This document shows positions 49,135 through 58,023 of a DNA stretch of 64,000 bases, piece by piece (position 1 is the first letter of the stretch; every line of letters starts with the position of its first letter). Under the pieces are notes generated by a model, which did no database searches, was not told the origin of the DNA, and saw only the letters and a list, made by a program, of their open reading frames with translations. The translations under genes were made by a program, and so were the position numbers. The stretch is from JBEEJZ01 sp046046915 (GTDB lineage: Bacteria; Pseudomonadota; Gammaproteobacteria; Burkholderiales; Burkholderiaceae_C): assembly GCA_046046915.1 (NCBI GenBank), contig JBJOIT010000003.1, positions 1 through 64,000 of the forward strand, in the 5' to 3' direction.

Positions 49135-50562
49135 TCAGTTGAAACGGACGTAGTCAAAGTCCACAGGCTGACGGTTGATGCCCATGACAGGAGGAGCGAT
49201 CCAGTTGGCAAACTTGCCAGGCTCAACCACGCGGCCCATCAGGCTGGCCACATAAGCACGGTCCTGACCAGAAGGCAGCCACTCATTGACCTTGGCATTC
49301 CACTCGGCATCGCTGACCACGCGGCCGTCTGGCGACACCTTGACGCCCGACAAGGCGCCGATGTTACGGTGGAAAGCCTTGTGCGGCACGGACAAGCGGG
49401 TGGGGATACCGGCTTTTTCCAGCACCTTGTTCCAACGGTTCACACCAGACACGGAGTCGGTGATGTAGTCGTCGCGCAGCACTTCGTTCAGTGCATTGAG
49501 CATCGGCACTTCTTTTTCGATCAGCTGGCCGCCGCGCGCTTCGAGCACCTTGTAGGTCTGGCCCTTGAGCACGTGGTCATCCACACGCTTGCCTTCTTCG
49601 TAGCGACCCTTCAAGCCAGAGCTGTAGAATGTGGCAGCGTTGCTGGACTCATCAGCACCAAACAGGTCGATGGTGACGCTGAAGTGGAAGTTGATGTAGC
49701 GCTGGATGGTGGGCAGATCGATCACGCCGGCAGCGCGCAGCTTGCCCACGTCGTCGGTCTTGAGCTCGTTCATCTTCTGGGCGGTACGCGAGATCACGCG
49801 GGAGATACCCGATACGCCCACAAACATGTGGTGCGCCTCTTCAGTCAGCATGAACTTGGTGGTACGAGCCAGCGGATCAAACGCGCTTTCAGCCAGGGCG
49901 CACAGCTGGTACTTGCCGTCGCGGTCGGTGAAGTAGGTGAACATGAAGAAACTCAGCCAGTCTGGCGTGGCTTCGTTGAACGCGCCCAAGATACGGGGGT
50001 TGTTCTGGTCACCGCTGCGGCGCTCGAGCAGCGCATCGGCTTCTTCACGGCCGTCGCGGCCAAAGTGCTTGTGCAGCAGGTAGACCATGGCCCACAGGTG
50101 ACGGCCTTCTTCCACATTGATCTGGAACAGGTTGCGCAGGTCGTACATGCTGGGAGCAGTCAAACCCAGGTGGCGCTGTTGCTCCACCGATGCGGGCTCG
50201 GTGTCACCCTGGGTCACGATGATGCGGCGCAGGTTGGCACGGTGTTCGCCGGGCACGTCTTGCCAGGCTTTTTCACCCTTGTGATCACCAAAGTGGATGG
50301 TGCGGTCCGCTTCGCCTGGGTTCAAGAAGATGCCCCAACGGTAGTCGCGCATCTTGACGTGGCCAAACTGGGCCCAGCCCTGTGGGTCCACGCTCACGGC
50401 GGTACGCAGGTACACCTCGTTGTTGGTGGAACCCTCTGGGCCCACGTCGTCCCACCAGTTGATGAAGTTGGGCTGCCACTGCTCGAGCGCACGCTGCAGG
50501 GTGCGGTCATCGCTCAGGTTGACGTTGTTGGGGATCTTTTCGCTGTAATTAATACCGGACAT
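49135..50562 (-). CDS. boxB: Benzoyl-CoA 2,3-epoxidase oxygenase component BoxB
   Basis: Diiron epoxidase of 475 residues converting benzoyl-CoA to 2,3-epoxybenzoyl-CoA with O2. Recognisable BoxB sequence: INYSEKIPNNVNLSDDRTLQ, QPNFINWWDDVGPEG, ligand-bearing helices NVEEGRHLWAMVYLLHKHFG and FMLTEEAHHMFVGVSGISRV, and C-terminal AYVASLMGRVVEPGKFANW. ATG 50562 is 6 bases after GGAG; an ATG one codon before also exists. It follows boxC on the same strand. Confidence 0.96.
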   Translation of the reverse strand: MSGINYSEKIPNNVNLSDDRTLQRALEQWQPNFINWWDDVGPEGSTNNEVYLRTAVSVDPQGWAQFGHVKMRDYRWGIFLNPGEADRTIHFGDHKGEKAWQDVPGEHRANLRRIIVTQGDTEPASVEQQRHLGLTAPSMYDLRNLFQINVEEGRHLWAMVYLLHKHFGRDGREEADALLERRSGDQNNPRILGAFNEATPDWLSFFMFTYFTDRDGKYQLCALAESAFDPLARTTKFMLTEEAHHMFVGVSGISRVISRTAQKMNELKTDDVGKLRAAGVIDLPTIQRYINFHFSVTIDLFGADESSNAATFYSSGLKGRYEEGKRVDDHVLKGQTYKVLEARGGQLIEKEVPMLNALNEVLRDDYITDSVSGVNRWNKVLEKAGIPTRLSVPHKAFHRNIGALSGVKVSPDGRVVSDAEWNAKVNEWLPSGQDRAYVASLMGRVVEPGKFANWIAPPVMGINRQPVDFDYVRFN

Positions 50563-50652
50563 CATGGTCTCCAAAAGAAATTAAGGCTGACGCGGTGGAA
50601 AAATTTCGGTTGCGGCGCGCCACCCAAAATCGCGCCGCACAACGGTTGAAAC

Positions 50653-52317
50653 TTAGACGCGGTTCCAGTCGAACTGAGCCTTGTCGCCCTTGCCGTACAC
50701 CTTGAGTGCACCTTTTTCGCCGACGGCGTTGGGGCGCTGGAAAATCCAGTTCTGCCAGGCGGTGAGGCGACCAAAAATGCGGGTCACCATGTTTTCGGTG
50801 CCGTTGAAACGCAGGTTGGCTTCCAGGCCGGTCAGGGAATCTGGCGACATGGCCACACGCTCTTCAATCGCAATGCGAACTTCGTCAGCCCAGTCGATGT
50901 CGTCGGGGTTGGCGGTCACCAGGCCCACAGCAAAGGCTGCATCGGCATCCAGCGCCTGGCCGGCCACGGCACGCACGGCGTCCAGGGCAGGCTGCTCGTT
51001 GTAGAAACGACGCTGCAGGCGGCTCTGCTCGGTGGCCATGGGGAACAAACCAAAGTTGACGTCGCTCACCGTGACCTTGGGGGTAGCGGCTTCGTCGTCC
51101 GGCAGTGCCAGCATGTAGCTGCGGTCGCAAGCCAGGGCCAGCTCCAGCAAGGTACCTGCAAAGCAAGAACCCGACTCGATCAGGGCAAACAGGCTGCGTG
51201 AGGACACATCCAGACGCGAGAAGGTACGGCGCAACAGGCCTATGGTTTCGCGCACCAGCCAGTGGTTCTGGTTGGCCACCATCACGGCATCGCTGGCCAG
51301 CACAGCCGCTGCGTCGCCCTGGGTCTTGAGCAACCACAGACCGATGTCCAGCTCATTGGTGCGCATTTGCAGAATCGCGTCTTCCAGCTCGCGAGCCATG
51401 GCCAGCGGGTACCAGTTCACGCCAGCAGCCTCGATGCCCGCGATGTCCGAGGGCTGAGCGCCTGCCGGTGCCTTTACCGTGAAGGTGGCGGTGCGCTTGA
51501 CGCGGTCGATTTCGACGGTGACATGCTGGTAACGCAGGGCATCGGGTTCGATCGTGCGGTTCAGGGGGGTCAATTCCACGCCCTTGCCATCGGCGGGACG
51601 GTCGCTTTGGGCGGCCAGTTCCAAGGCGCGGGCCTGAATCTTGGCCGCAAATTCTTGGGGCTTGGCGATGTCGTCCACCAGGCGCCAGTCCTTGGCTTTC
51701 TGGCCACGCACACCTTCGACGCTGGTGCAGAAAATGTCTGCCAGGTCGTGACGAACATGCTTTTTGTCGGTCACGCGGGTCAGGCCGCCGGTACCAGGCA
51801 ACACACCCAGCAAAGGCACTTCAGGCAGGCTCACGGCGCTGGAGCGGTCGTCAACCAAAATGATTTCGTCGCAGGCCAAAGCCAGTTCGTAACCACCACC
51901 GGCGCAGGCGCCGTTGACGGCAGCCAGGAACTTCAGGCCAGAGTACTTGGAAGAATCTTCCAGACCGTTGCGGGTTTCGTTGGTGAACTTACAGAAGTTC
52001 ACTTTCCATGCATGGCTGGATACACCCAACATAAAGATGTTGGCGCCAGAGCAGAACACTTTGTCTTTTGCGCTGGTCACCACGACGGTGCGAACTTCAG
52101 GATGCTCAAAACGGATGCGGCCGATGGCGTCGTTCAGCTCGACGTCCACACCCAAGTCATAGCTGTTGAGCTTGAGCTTGTAGCCAGGACGCAGACCAGC
52201 GTTCTCGTCGATGTCCACGGCCAGGGTGGCCACGGGACCATTGAAGCTCAGCTTCAGATGGTTGTATTTGGATGGGTGCGTCTGGTATTCAACGCGAGGG
52301 GCTACAGAACTGTTCAT
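50653..52317 (-). CDS. boxC: 2,3-Epoxybenzoyl-CoA dihydrolase BoxC
   Basis: Ring-opening enzyme of 554 residues that converts 2,3-epoxybenzoyl-CoA to 3,4-dehydroadipyl-CoA semialdehyde and formate. Two crotonase-like halves: first VVVTSAKDKVFCSGANIFML, FLAAVNGACAGGGYELALAC, SLPEVPLLGVLPGTGGLTRV; second FSRLDVSSRSLFALIESGSC, FAGTLLELALACDRSYML. Full length for the family. It is the first gene of boxCBA; the 114-bp gap to boxR has TGCA operator candidates. Confidence 0.96.
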   Translation of the reverse strand: MNSSVAPRVEYQTHPSKYNHLKLSFNGPVATLAVDIDENAGLRPGYKLKLNSYDLGVDVELNDAIGRIRFEHPEVRTVVVTSAKDKVFCSGANIFMLGVSSHAWKVNFCKFTNETRNGLEDSSKYSGLKFLAAVNGACAGGGYELALACDEIILVDDRSSAVSLPEVPLLGVLPGTGGLTRVTDKKHVRHDLADIFCTSVEGVRGQKAKDWRLVDDIAKPQEFAAKIQARALELAAQSDRPADGKGVELTPLNRTIEPDALRYQHVTVEIDRVKRTATFTVKAPAGAQPSDIAGIEAAGVNWYPLAMARELEDAILQMRTNELDIGLWLLKTQGDAAAVLASDAVMVANQNHWLVRETIGLLRRTFSRLDVSSRSLFALIESGSCFAGTLLELALACDRSYMLALPDDEAATPKVTVSDVNFGLFPMATEQSRLQRRFYNEQPALDAVRAVAGQALDADAAFAVGLVTANPDDIDWADEVRIAIEERVAMSPDSLTGLEANLRFNGTENMVTRIFGRLTAWQNWIFQRPNAVGEKGALKVYGKGDKAQFDWNRV

Positions 52318-52338
52318 GGCGCGATCTCCTTCATGTAA

Positions 52339-52385
52339 TGCAAAAAACTGCACGTTTCAAAACCGAGTGCATGAATAATATTGCA
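52339..52385 (-). promoter_or_regulatory. boxC promoter region with TGCA-type BoxR operator candidates
   Basis: TGCA-N6-TGCA at 52339-52352 and TGCA-N10-TGCA at 52368-52385 lie 22-68 bases upstream of the boxC ATG. The first equals the published BzdR-type operator pattern (TGCA-N6-TGCA). BoxR/BzdR repressors release this site when benzoyl-CoA binds. A further single TGCA lies near 52413. Confidence 0.65.
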
Positions 52386-52431
52386 CGTCATTTTTCGAGT
52401 CAAGCACTTTTTTGCATCTTTTTAAAAATAT

Positions 52432-53409
52432 TTAGGTGGGCAACTGCAAAGCACCTCGTGCCAGATCACGCAGGGCCCGGAATGTGGCATCCAGGGGCTG
52501 AGAACTGGTGTCCAGACGGTACTGTGCCTTGGAATAAAAGGCCGCACGCCCCGCGAGGATGCCCTTGAGGTCTTCCATGGCCTCGCGGCTGGCCGCCATG
52601 GGCCGCAAGTCACCTTGCGCCTGTACCCGACGCATGTGGTCTTCAGCGTCGGCCTGCAACCAAATGGCCGTGCAATGGCTCAGCAACTGATTGAAGGTGG
52701 CAGGATCGGACACCAGGCCACCGGGGGTGGCAATCACTACTTCGGGGTAGATCTGTATGGCTTCTTCCAGAGCGCGACGCTCGTAGCGGCGGTACGCATT
52801 CATGCCGTACAACGCCTGGATTTCGGACACGCTGCAACCTGCAAATTTCTCGATCTCCCGACTCAGCTCCACAAAGGGAAAACCCAGGTCTTCGGCCAAC
52901 ATGGCACCCAGCGTGGACTTGCCAGCCCCCCTCAAGCCCACCAGGGCAATGCGTGAGCTACCAGCAGAGTGACTACCCCCGGTTCCCAGCAGCTCCCCAA
53001 TGGCCACACGCACTCGGCGCAGGGCGGCTTCGTCACGCGACTCCAGCAGTTCGCGTATCAGGAGCCATTCAGGCGATGAGGTCGTGACATCACCAATCAT
53101 CTCGGCCAAGGAGCACTGCAAGGCACCGGCCACTTGCAATAAAACCAGTATGGACGCATTGCCCTCGCCATATTCCAGGTTGGCCAGATGACGCTCAGAA
53201 ATGTCGGCAGCAATGGCCACTGCCTTGCGCGTCATCCCTCGGCGCGAACGCATGCCGCGCACACGCTCACCCAGCGCCGCCAAAAAGGGGTTTTTGCCAT
53301 CACCGGCTGTGTCATGGGCCTCGACCAGGACCTCAGCCGCCTGTGTCGCCATCGCGTTGCCAGCGTGACTCGGGGTTAACCCTGATACATGCAATATATT
53401 GCTTGACAT
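52432..53409 (-). CDS. boxR: Benzoyl-CoA-responsive regulator BoxR (HTH plus shikimate kinase-like domain)
   Basis: Repressor of 325 residues. N-terminal XRE-type HTH (about residues 45-105, LGERVRGMRSRRGMTRKAVA, ADISERHLANLEYGEGNAS), a linker helix (LLIRELLESRDEAALRRVRV), then a shikimate-kinase-like domain with Walker A IALVGLRGAGKSTLGAML, FVELSREIEKFAG and VVIATPGGLVSDP. This is the BoxR/BzdR architecture, which senses benzoyl-CoA. The start at 53409 would place an operator-like palindrome over the first codons; MATQAAE at 53352 is a possible internal start. It lies between boxCBA and the divergent half of the cluster. Confidence 0.93.
   Translation of the reverse strand: MSSNILHVSGLTPSHAGNAMATQAAEVLVEAHDTAGDGKNPFLAALGERVRGMRSRRGMTRKAVAIAADISERHLANLEYGEGNASILVLLQVAGALQCSLAEMIGDVTTSSPEWLLIRELLESRDEAALRRVRVAIGELLGTGGSHSAGSSRIALVGLRGAGKSTLGAMLAEDLGFPFVELSREIEKFAGCSVSEIQALYGMNAYRRYERRALEEAIQIYPEVVIATPGGLVSDPATFNQLLSHCTAIWLQADAEDHMRRVQAQGDLRPMAASREAMEDLKGILAGRAAFYSKAQYRLDTSSQPLDATFRALRDLARGALQLPT
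53390..53402. promoter_or_regulatory. Operator-like palindrome between boxR and the divergent genes
   Basis: TGCAATATATTGC, with GCAATATATTGC (53391-53402) a perfect 12-bp palindrome and a near match to TGCA-N6-TGCA (TGCA-ATATAT-TGCt). It overlaps the first codons of boxR as drawn and lies 103 bp upstream of the plus-strand operon, so one bound dimer could affect both. Confidence 0.55.
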
Positions 53410-53504
53410 GGTGGGATTTCAGATTTATCGTTCATGGACGCACAATAGTTCATCTTAGCTGAATTGGCAAGGATGACGGCTACAACCACCTTGAGGAATC
53501 CAAC

Positions 53505-53969
53505 ATGACCCCCGCCGCGTTTCGCGAACACCTGAGCCAAATCACGAGCCAACTGTCAGGACGCCCCATTGATGCGGCGCTGGATGCCTGGCTGAATGCT
53601 GAGCACGGCGCAGACAGCACCACTTATGCCACCCTGCGTGCTGACTGCCTGGCTGGCGTCAAGGACGGCTGGCTTTGCGACCGCGAAGGTGGCGGCATCC
53701 GTTATGGCCGCATCTTCAAGCCCGCCGATGACCTGCATGGCTTCTCGGTGGACGTGGTGGACATGAAGGACATTGCCGGCCCCCACCACACGCATCCCTT
53801 GGGCGAAATCGACCTGATCATGCCTTTGGACGACGATGCCCAATTTGACGGCCGCCCCGCAGGCTGGCTGGTCTGTCCACCCGGCAGCGCCCACCGGCCG
53901 ACGGTCAGCCAGGGCCGGGCTCTGGTGCTTTACCTCTTGCCGCAGGGCAGCATTGAATTCACCCGCTAA
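53505..53969 (+). CDS. DUF4863 family protein (4-hydroxylaminobenzoate lyase-like)
   Basis: A 154-residue cupin-like protein with AGPHHTHPLGEIDLIMPL (likely metal-binding His residues), DDLHGFSVDVVDMKDI, and PAGWLVCPPGSAHRPTVSQG. The family (DUF4863) includes PnbB, a 4-hydroxylaminobenzoate lyase, and is regularly found beside box genes of benzoate degradation, where its job is not known. It is first of the plus-strand run, 95 bp from boxR. Confidence 0.8.
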   Translation: MTPAAFREHLSQITSQLSGRPIDAALDAWLNAEHGADSTTYATLRADCLAGVKDGWLCDREGGGIRYGRIFKPADDLHGFSVDVVDMKDIAGPHHTHPLGEIDLIMPLDDDAQFDGRPAGWLVCPPGSAHRPTVSQGRALVLYLLPQGSIEFTR

Positions 53970-54015
53970 ACAACCTAGCGACACAAGCACACCAACCCTC
54001 ACAAGCCCTCACACC

Positions 54016-55596
54016 ATGACTGAACTCCTCCCCAATTACCTTTCTGGCCAATGGCACAGCGGCACCGGTGCCGGCACACCGCTGTTTGATCCGGTGCTCG
54101 GCACTGAATTGGTCCGTGTGGACGCCACCGGGCTGGACCTGGCCGCCGGCTTTGCATTTGCCCGAGAACAAGGAGGCGCTGCCCTGCGCGCCCTCACCTA
54201 CCGCCAGCGCGGCGCTTTGCTCGGCGCTGCACTCAAGGTGCTGCAAGCCAATCGAGATGCTTATTACGACATTGCCACAGCCAACAGCGGCACGGTCAAG
54301 AACGACTCAGCCGTGGATATTGACGGCGGCCTGTTTACCCTGGGCGTTTACGCCAAGATGGGCGAGACCCTGGGCGACCGTCAGTTCATGCTCGATGGCG
54401 ACATGGCGCGCCTGGGCAAAGACCCGCTGTTCCAGTCCCAGCACGTGCTGACCCCCACCCGCGGTGTGGCCCTGTTCATCAATGCCTTCAACTTCCCCTC
54501 CTGGGGCTTGTGGGAAAAGGCGGCGCCGGCATTGCTGTCAGGTGTGCCGGTGATCATCAAGCCTGCCACCGCGACCGCCTGGCTGACCCAGCGCATGGTC
54601 AAAGACGTGGTGGACGCAGGCATCCTGCCTGCGGGTGCCCTGTCGGTCATTTGCGGCAGCTCGGCCGGCCTGATGGATCAGTTGCAAGCCTTCGACGTGG
54701 TGTCCTTCACCGGCTCCGCCGAGACCGCAGCCGTGATCCGCTCCCACCCCGCGGTGGCGCAGCGCTCGGTGCGGGTCAACATCGAAGCCGACAGCGTGAA
54801 TTCAGCGATGCTGCTCCCTGGCGATGGGCCTGGCAGCGACGCATTTGATTTGTTTGTGAAAGAAGTGGCGCGTGAGATGACCGTGAAATCCGGTCAAAAG
54901 TGCACCGCCATCCGCCGCGTGTTTGTGCCAGAGGCGCATTACGCCGCAGCGGCGCAGGCGATTTCGGCACGTCTGGCCAAAACCACCGTGGGCAACCCCC
55001 GCAACGAGTCGGTGCGCATGGGCGCACTGGTGAGTCGCCCACAGCTGACCGCCGTGCAAGAAGGACTGGCTTACCTGAAGGCCCAAACTGAGGTGCTGCA
55101 TGACGGCAGCACCCAGGCACTGGTCGATGCTGACCCGGCCATCTCCTGCTGCGTCGCCCCCACCCTGCTGGGCACCCGCAACGCCGACCACAGCGACCAG
55201 GCCGACCGCGTGCACGACACCGAAGTCTTCGGACCAGTGGCAACTCTGGTGCCCTACCGTGGGGAGGGCGCAGATGTCAGCCACGCCCTGACGCTGATCC
55301 GCCGTGGGCAAGGTTCTCTGGTGGCGTCTCTTTATGGCAGCGACCCTGCGGCACTGGCACAAGTGGCCTTGGCGCTGGCCGACAGCCACGGCCGTGTGCA
55401 CGTCATCTCGCCCGATGTGGCTGCGCTGCACACCGGCCACGGCAACGTCATGCCCCAGTCCTTGCATGGCGGCCCTGGCCGCGCAGGCGGTGGCGAGGAG
55501 CTCGGCGGCGCCAGAGCGCTGAACTTTTATCACCGCCGCAGCGCAATTCAGGCCAGCACAGCCCTGCTGAACCTGCTCGCAACGCCCACCGTTTGA
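54016..55596 (+). CDS. boxD: 3,4-Dehydroadipyl-CoA semialdehyde dehydrogenase BoxD
   Basis: Aldehyde dehydrogenase of 526 residues, oxidising the BoxC product to 3,4-dehydroadipyl-CoA with NADP. Segments: PNYLSGQWHSGTGAGTPLFD, GVALFINAFNFPSWGLWEKA, VPVIIKPATATAWLTQ, FTGSAETAAVIRSHP, catalytic Cys in SGQKCTAIRRVFVP, and DTEVFGPVATLVPY. This is the PaaZ-N-like subgroup. The ATG at 54016 is chosen; the frame runs open through the upstream DUF4863 gene. It is followed by the CoA ligase after 25 bp. Confidence 0.93.
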   Translation: MTELLPNYLSGQWHSGTGAGTPLFDPVLGTELVRVDATGLDLAAGFAFAREQGGAALRALTYRQRGALLGAALKVLQANRDAYYDIATANSGTVKNDSAVDIDGGLFTLGVYAKMGETLGDRQFMLDGDMARLGKDPLFQSQHVLTPTRGVALFINAFNFPSWGLWEKAAPALLSGVPVIIKPATATAWLTQRMVKDVVDAGILPAGALSVICGSSAGLMDQLQAFDVVSFTGSAETAAVIRSHPAVAQRSVRVNIEADSVNSAMLLPGDGPGSDAFDLFVKEVAREMTVKSGQKCTAIRRVFVPEAHYAAAAQAISARLAKTTVGNPRNESVRMGALVSRPQLTAVQEGLAYLKAQTEVLHDGSTQALVDADPAISCCVAPTLLGTRNADHSDQADRVHDTEVFGPVATLVPYRGEGADVSHALTLIRRGQGSLVASLYGSDPAALAQVALALADSHGRVHVISPDVAALHTGHGNVMPQSLHGGPGRAGGGEELGGARALNFYHRRSAIQASTALLNLLATPTV

Positions 55597-55621
55597 TCAT
55601 AAAAATCCCCAGGAGACTGCC

Positions 55622-57214
55622 ATGACCACTGCATTCGACCCCGCAAGCGTTACCCCACCGGGTGAGCGCTTCAATATCGCCCAGCACCTGCTTCAAGTCA
55701 ACGCTGCTCGCCCCAACAAAGCGGCTTTTGTAGACGACTTGGGCACCCTGAGCTACAGCGCCCTGGAAGAGCGCGTGCGCCGCATGGCGGCCAGCCTGCG
55801 CGCCCTGGGCCTCAAGCGCGAAGAGCGCGTGCTGCTGCTTATGCAGGACTGCAACGACTGGCCCGTGAGCTTTCTGGGTGCCATGTATGCCGGATTGGTG
55901 CCAGTGGCTGTCAACACCCTCCTGACGGCTGACGACTACGCCTACATGCTGGAGAACTCCCGCGCGCAGGCGGTGCTGGTCTCGGGCGCCCTGCTGCCCA
56001 CGCTGACGGCCGCCATGACGCGATCCGAACATGAGGTACACAAGGTCGTGGTGTCTCGCCCGACGGCCCCGCTGCACCCGGCTGAAGTGGAGCTCGAGGC
56101 TTTCCTGGCGGCACACCCGCCTGCCGTACGCCCGGCAGCTACCCAACCGGATGACGCCGGTTTCTGGCTGTATTCATCAGGCTCGACCGGTCGCCCCAAG
56201 GGCACCGTGCATTCGCATGCCAACCCCTACTGGACGGCTGAGTTGTATGGCAAGGGTGTGCTGCAGCTCCAGGAAAACGATGTCTGCTTCTCTGCCGCCA
56301 AACTGTTTTTTGCTTACGGCTTGGGCAATGGCCTGACCTTCCCGATGAGTGTGGGTGCCACGACCATCCTGATGGCCGAGCGCCCCACACCCGATGCCAC
56401 CTTCAAACGCTGGCTGGGTGAGGTGGGTGGCGTGAAGCCCACCGTGTTTTACGGTGCGCCCACTGGGTTTGCTGGCATGCTGGCCAACCCGGCACTGCCC
56501 TCGCGCGAGGCCCTGAACCTGCGCCTGGTGTCATCAGCCGGTGAAGCCCTGCCCTCGGAGCTAGGCGAGCGCTTCAAGGCGCATTTCGGCGTGGACATCG
56601 TGGACGGCATCGGTTCCACCGAGATGCTGCACATCTTTTTGTCGAACCGCCCTGACGCCGTGCGCTACGGCACCACCGGCTGGCCCGTGCCGGGCTACGA
56701 GATCGAATTGCGTAGCGAAGACGGCCAAGCCGTGCCTGATGGCGAACCAGGCGACCTGTACATCCACGGTCCTTCCAGCGCCATGATGTACTGGGGCAAC
56801 CGGGTGAAATCACGCGAGACCTTTCAGGGTGGATGGACCAAGAGCGGCGACAAATACGTGCGCAATACCGATGGCACCTACACCTACAGCGGCCGCAGTG
56901 ACGACATGCTCAAGGTCAGTGGCATTTACGTGTCGCCTTTTGAGGTCGAAGCCACGTTGGTGCAGCACCCCGCCGTGCTGGAAGCCGCCGTCATCGGCAA
57001 GGAAGACGCCGACGGCCTGACCAAGACCAAGGCCTTCGTCGTGCTCAAACAGGGGCAAAACGTCACCGAGGCCGACCTGAAGGTGTTTGTGAAGGACCGT
57101 CTGGCGCCTTACAAGTACCCGCGTTTCATCGAGTTCGTAGCCGACTTGCCCAAGACGGCCACTGGCAAGATCCAGCGTTTTCGACTGCGTGAACAGGAAG
57201 CCCGTCAGGCATGA
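55622..57214 (+). CDS. bclA: Benzoate-CoA ligase
   Basis: Adenylate-forming enzyme of 530 residues that makes benzoyl-CoA, the entry step. AMP-binding P-loop YSSGSTGRPKGTVHSHANPY, GTTGWPVPGYEIELRSEDG, SGRSDDMLKVSGIYVSPFEV and the C-terminal Lys in LPKTATGKIQRF. Typical benzoate-CoA ligase sequence features include FSAAKLFFAYGLGNGLTFP. It has an AGGAG ribosome site, and its stop overlaps the next hydrolase gene by 4 bases. Confidence 0.94.
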   Translation: MTTAFDPASVTPPGERFNIAQHLLQVNAARPNKAAFVDDLGTLSYSALEERVRRMAASLRALGLKREERVLLLMQDCNDWPVSFLGAMYAGLVPVAVNTLLTADDYAYMLENSRAQAVLVSGALLPTLTAAMTRSEHEVHKVVVSRPTAPLHPAEVELEAFLAAHPPAVRPAATQPDDAGFWLYSSGSTGRPKGTVHSHANPYWTAELYGKGVLQLQENDVCFSAAKLFFAYGLGNGLTFPMSVGATTILMAERPTPDATFKRWLGEVGGVKPTVFYGAPTGFAGMLANPALPSREALNLRLVSSAGEALPSELGERFKAHFGVDIVDGIGSTEMLHIFLSNRPDAVRYGTTGWPVPGYEIELRSEDGQAVPDGEPGDLYIHGPSSAMMYWGNRVKSRETFQGGWTKSGDKYVRNTDGTYTYSGRSDDMLKVSGIYVSPFEVEATLVQHPAVLEAAVIGKEDADGLTKTKAFVVLKQGQNVTEADLKVFVKDRLAPYKYPRFIEFVADLPKTATGKIQRFRLREQEARQA

Positions 57215-58014
57215 GCGCCGTCACGTCCTTCGCCACCATCGCCTGGAACGGCCAGGACGCCCGAGTCGAGTACCAATGGGTGGGCAGCAGCGATGCTCAG
57301 GCCCCCTTGATGGTGTTTTTGCACGAGGGGCTGGGCTCGGTGTCGATGTGGCGGGATTTTCCGCACAAGCTTTGCTGTGCCCTGGGCGTGCGGGGGCTGG
57401 TGTACTCGCGCCCGGGGTATGGCAGCTCCACACCCCGCCCGGCCGGCGAAGCATGGCGACCAGACTTCATGCACCGCCAGGCTGAAGAAGTTCTGCCGGC
57501 GCTGCTCCAGGCACTGTCTGTGAATGCCGCAGCGTCACCCATTTGGCTGTTTGGCCACAGCGACGGCGGCTCGATTGCCTTGCTGCACGCAGCAAAATAT
57601 CCAGCCCATGTGGCGGGCGCCATCGTGCTGGCGCCCCACATCTTGGTGGAGGACATCTCTGTCAGCAGCATCGCCCTGGCGCGCCAGGCCTACCTGAACA
57701 CCGACCTGCGCCAGCGCCTGGCTCGTCACCACGACAACCCCGATTCGGCCTTCTGGGGCTGGAACGACATCTGGCTGCATCCAGACTTCAAAAATTGGCG
57801 TATCGACGCAGACTTGAGCACCATCTCCTGCCCGATACTTGCCGTGCAGGGGCTGGACGACGAGTACGGCACGCTGGAGCAGATTCGGGGCATTGCCCGA
57901 TGCACGCCACAAACCGAACTACTTGAACTGAGCCACTGTGGCCATTCCCCGCACCGTGATCAACCCGACCATCTGATACAGGCGGCGGGTCTGTTTTTTC
58001 AAAAGCACTCTTAG
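57211..58014 (+). CDS. Alpha/beta hydrolase of the benzoate cluster
   Basis: A 267-residue alpha/beta hydrolase: LMVFLHEGLGSVSMWRDFP, YSRPGYGSSTPRPAGEAW, nucleophile WLFGHSDGGSIALLHA (Ser in G-H-S-D-G), late Asp in VQGLDDEYGTLEQI and His in LSHCGHSPHRDQP. Such genes often sit beside benzoate-CoA ligase and may hydrolyse stray CoA thioesters or lactones; the substrate is not known. Coupled to bclA by overlap. Confidence 0.85.
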   Translation: MSAVTSFATIAWNGQDARVEYQWVGSSDAQAPLMVFLHEGLGSVSMWRDFPHKLCCALGVRGLVYSRPGYGSSTPRPAGEAWRPDFMHRQAEEVLPALLQALSVNAAASPIWLFGHSDGGSIALLHAAKYPAHVAGAIVLAPHILVEDISVSSIALARQAYLNTDLRQRLARHHDNPDSAFWGWNDIWLHPDFKNWRIDADLSTISCPILAVQGLDDEYGTLEQIRGIARCTPQTELLELSHCGHSPHRDQPDHLIQAAGLFFQKHS

Positions 58015-58023
58015 GAGACAAAT

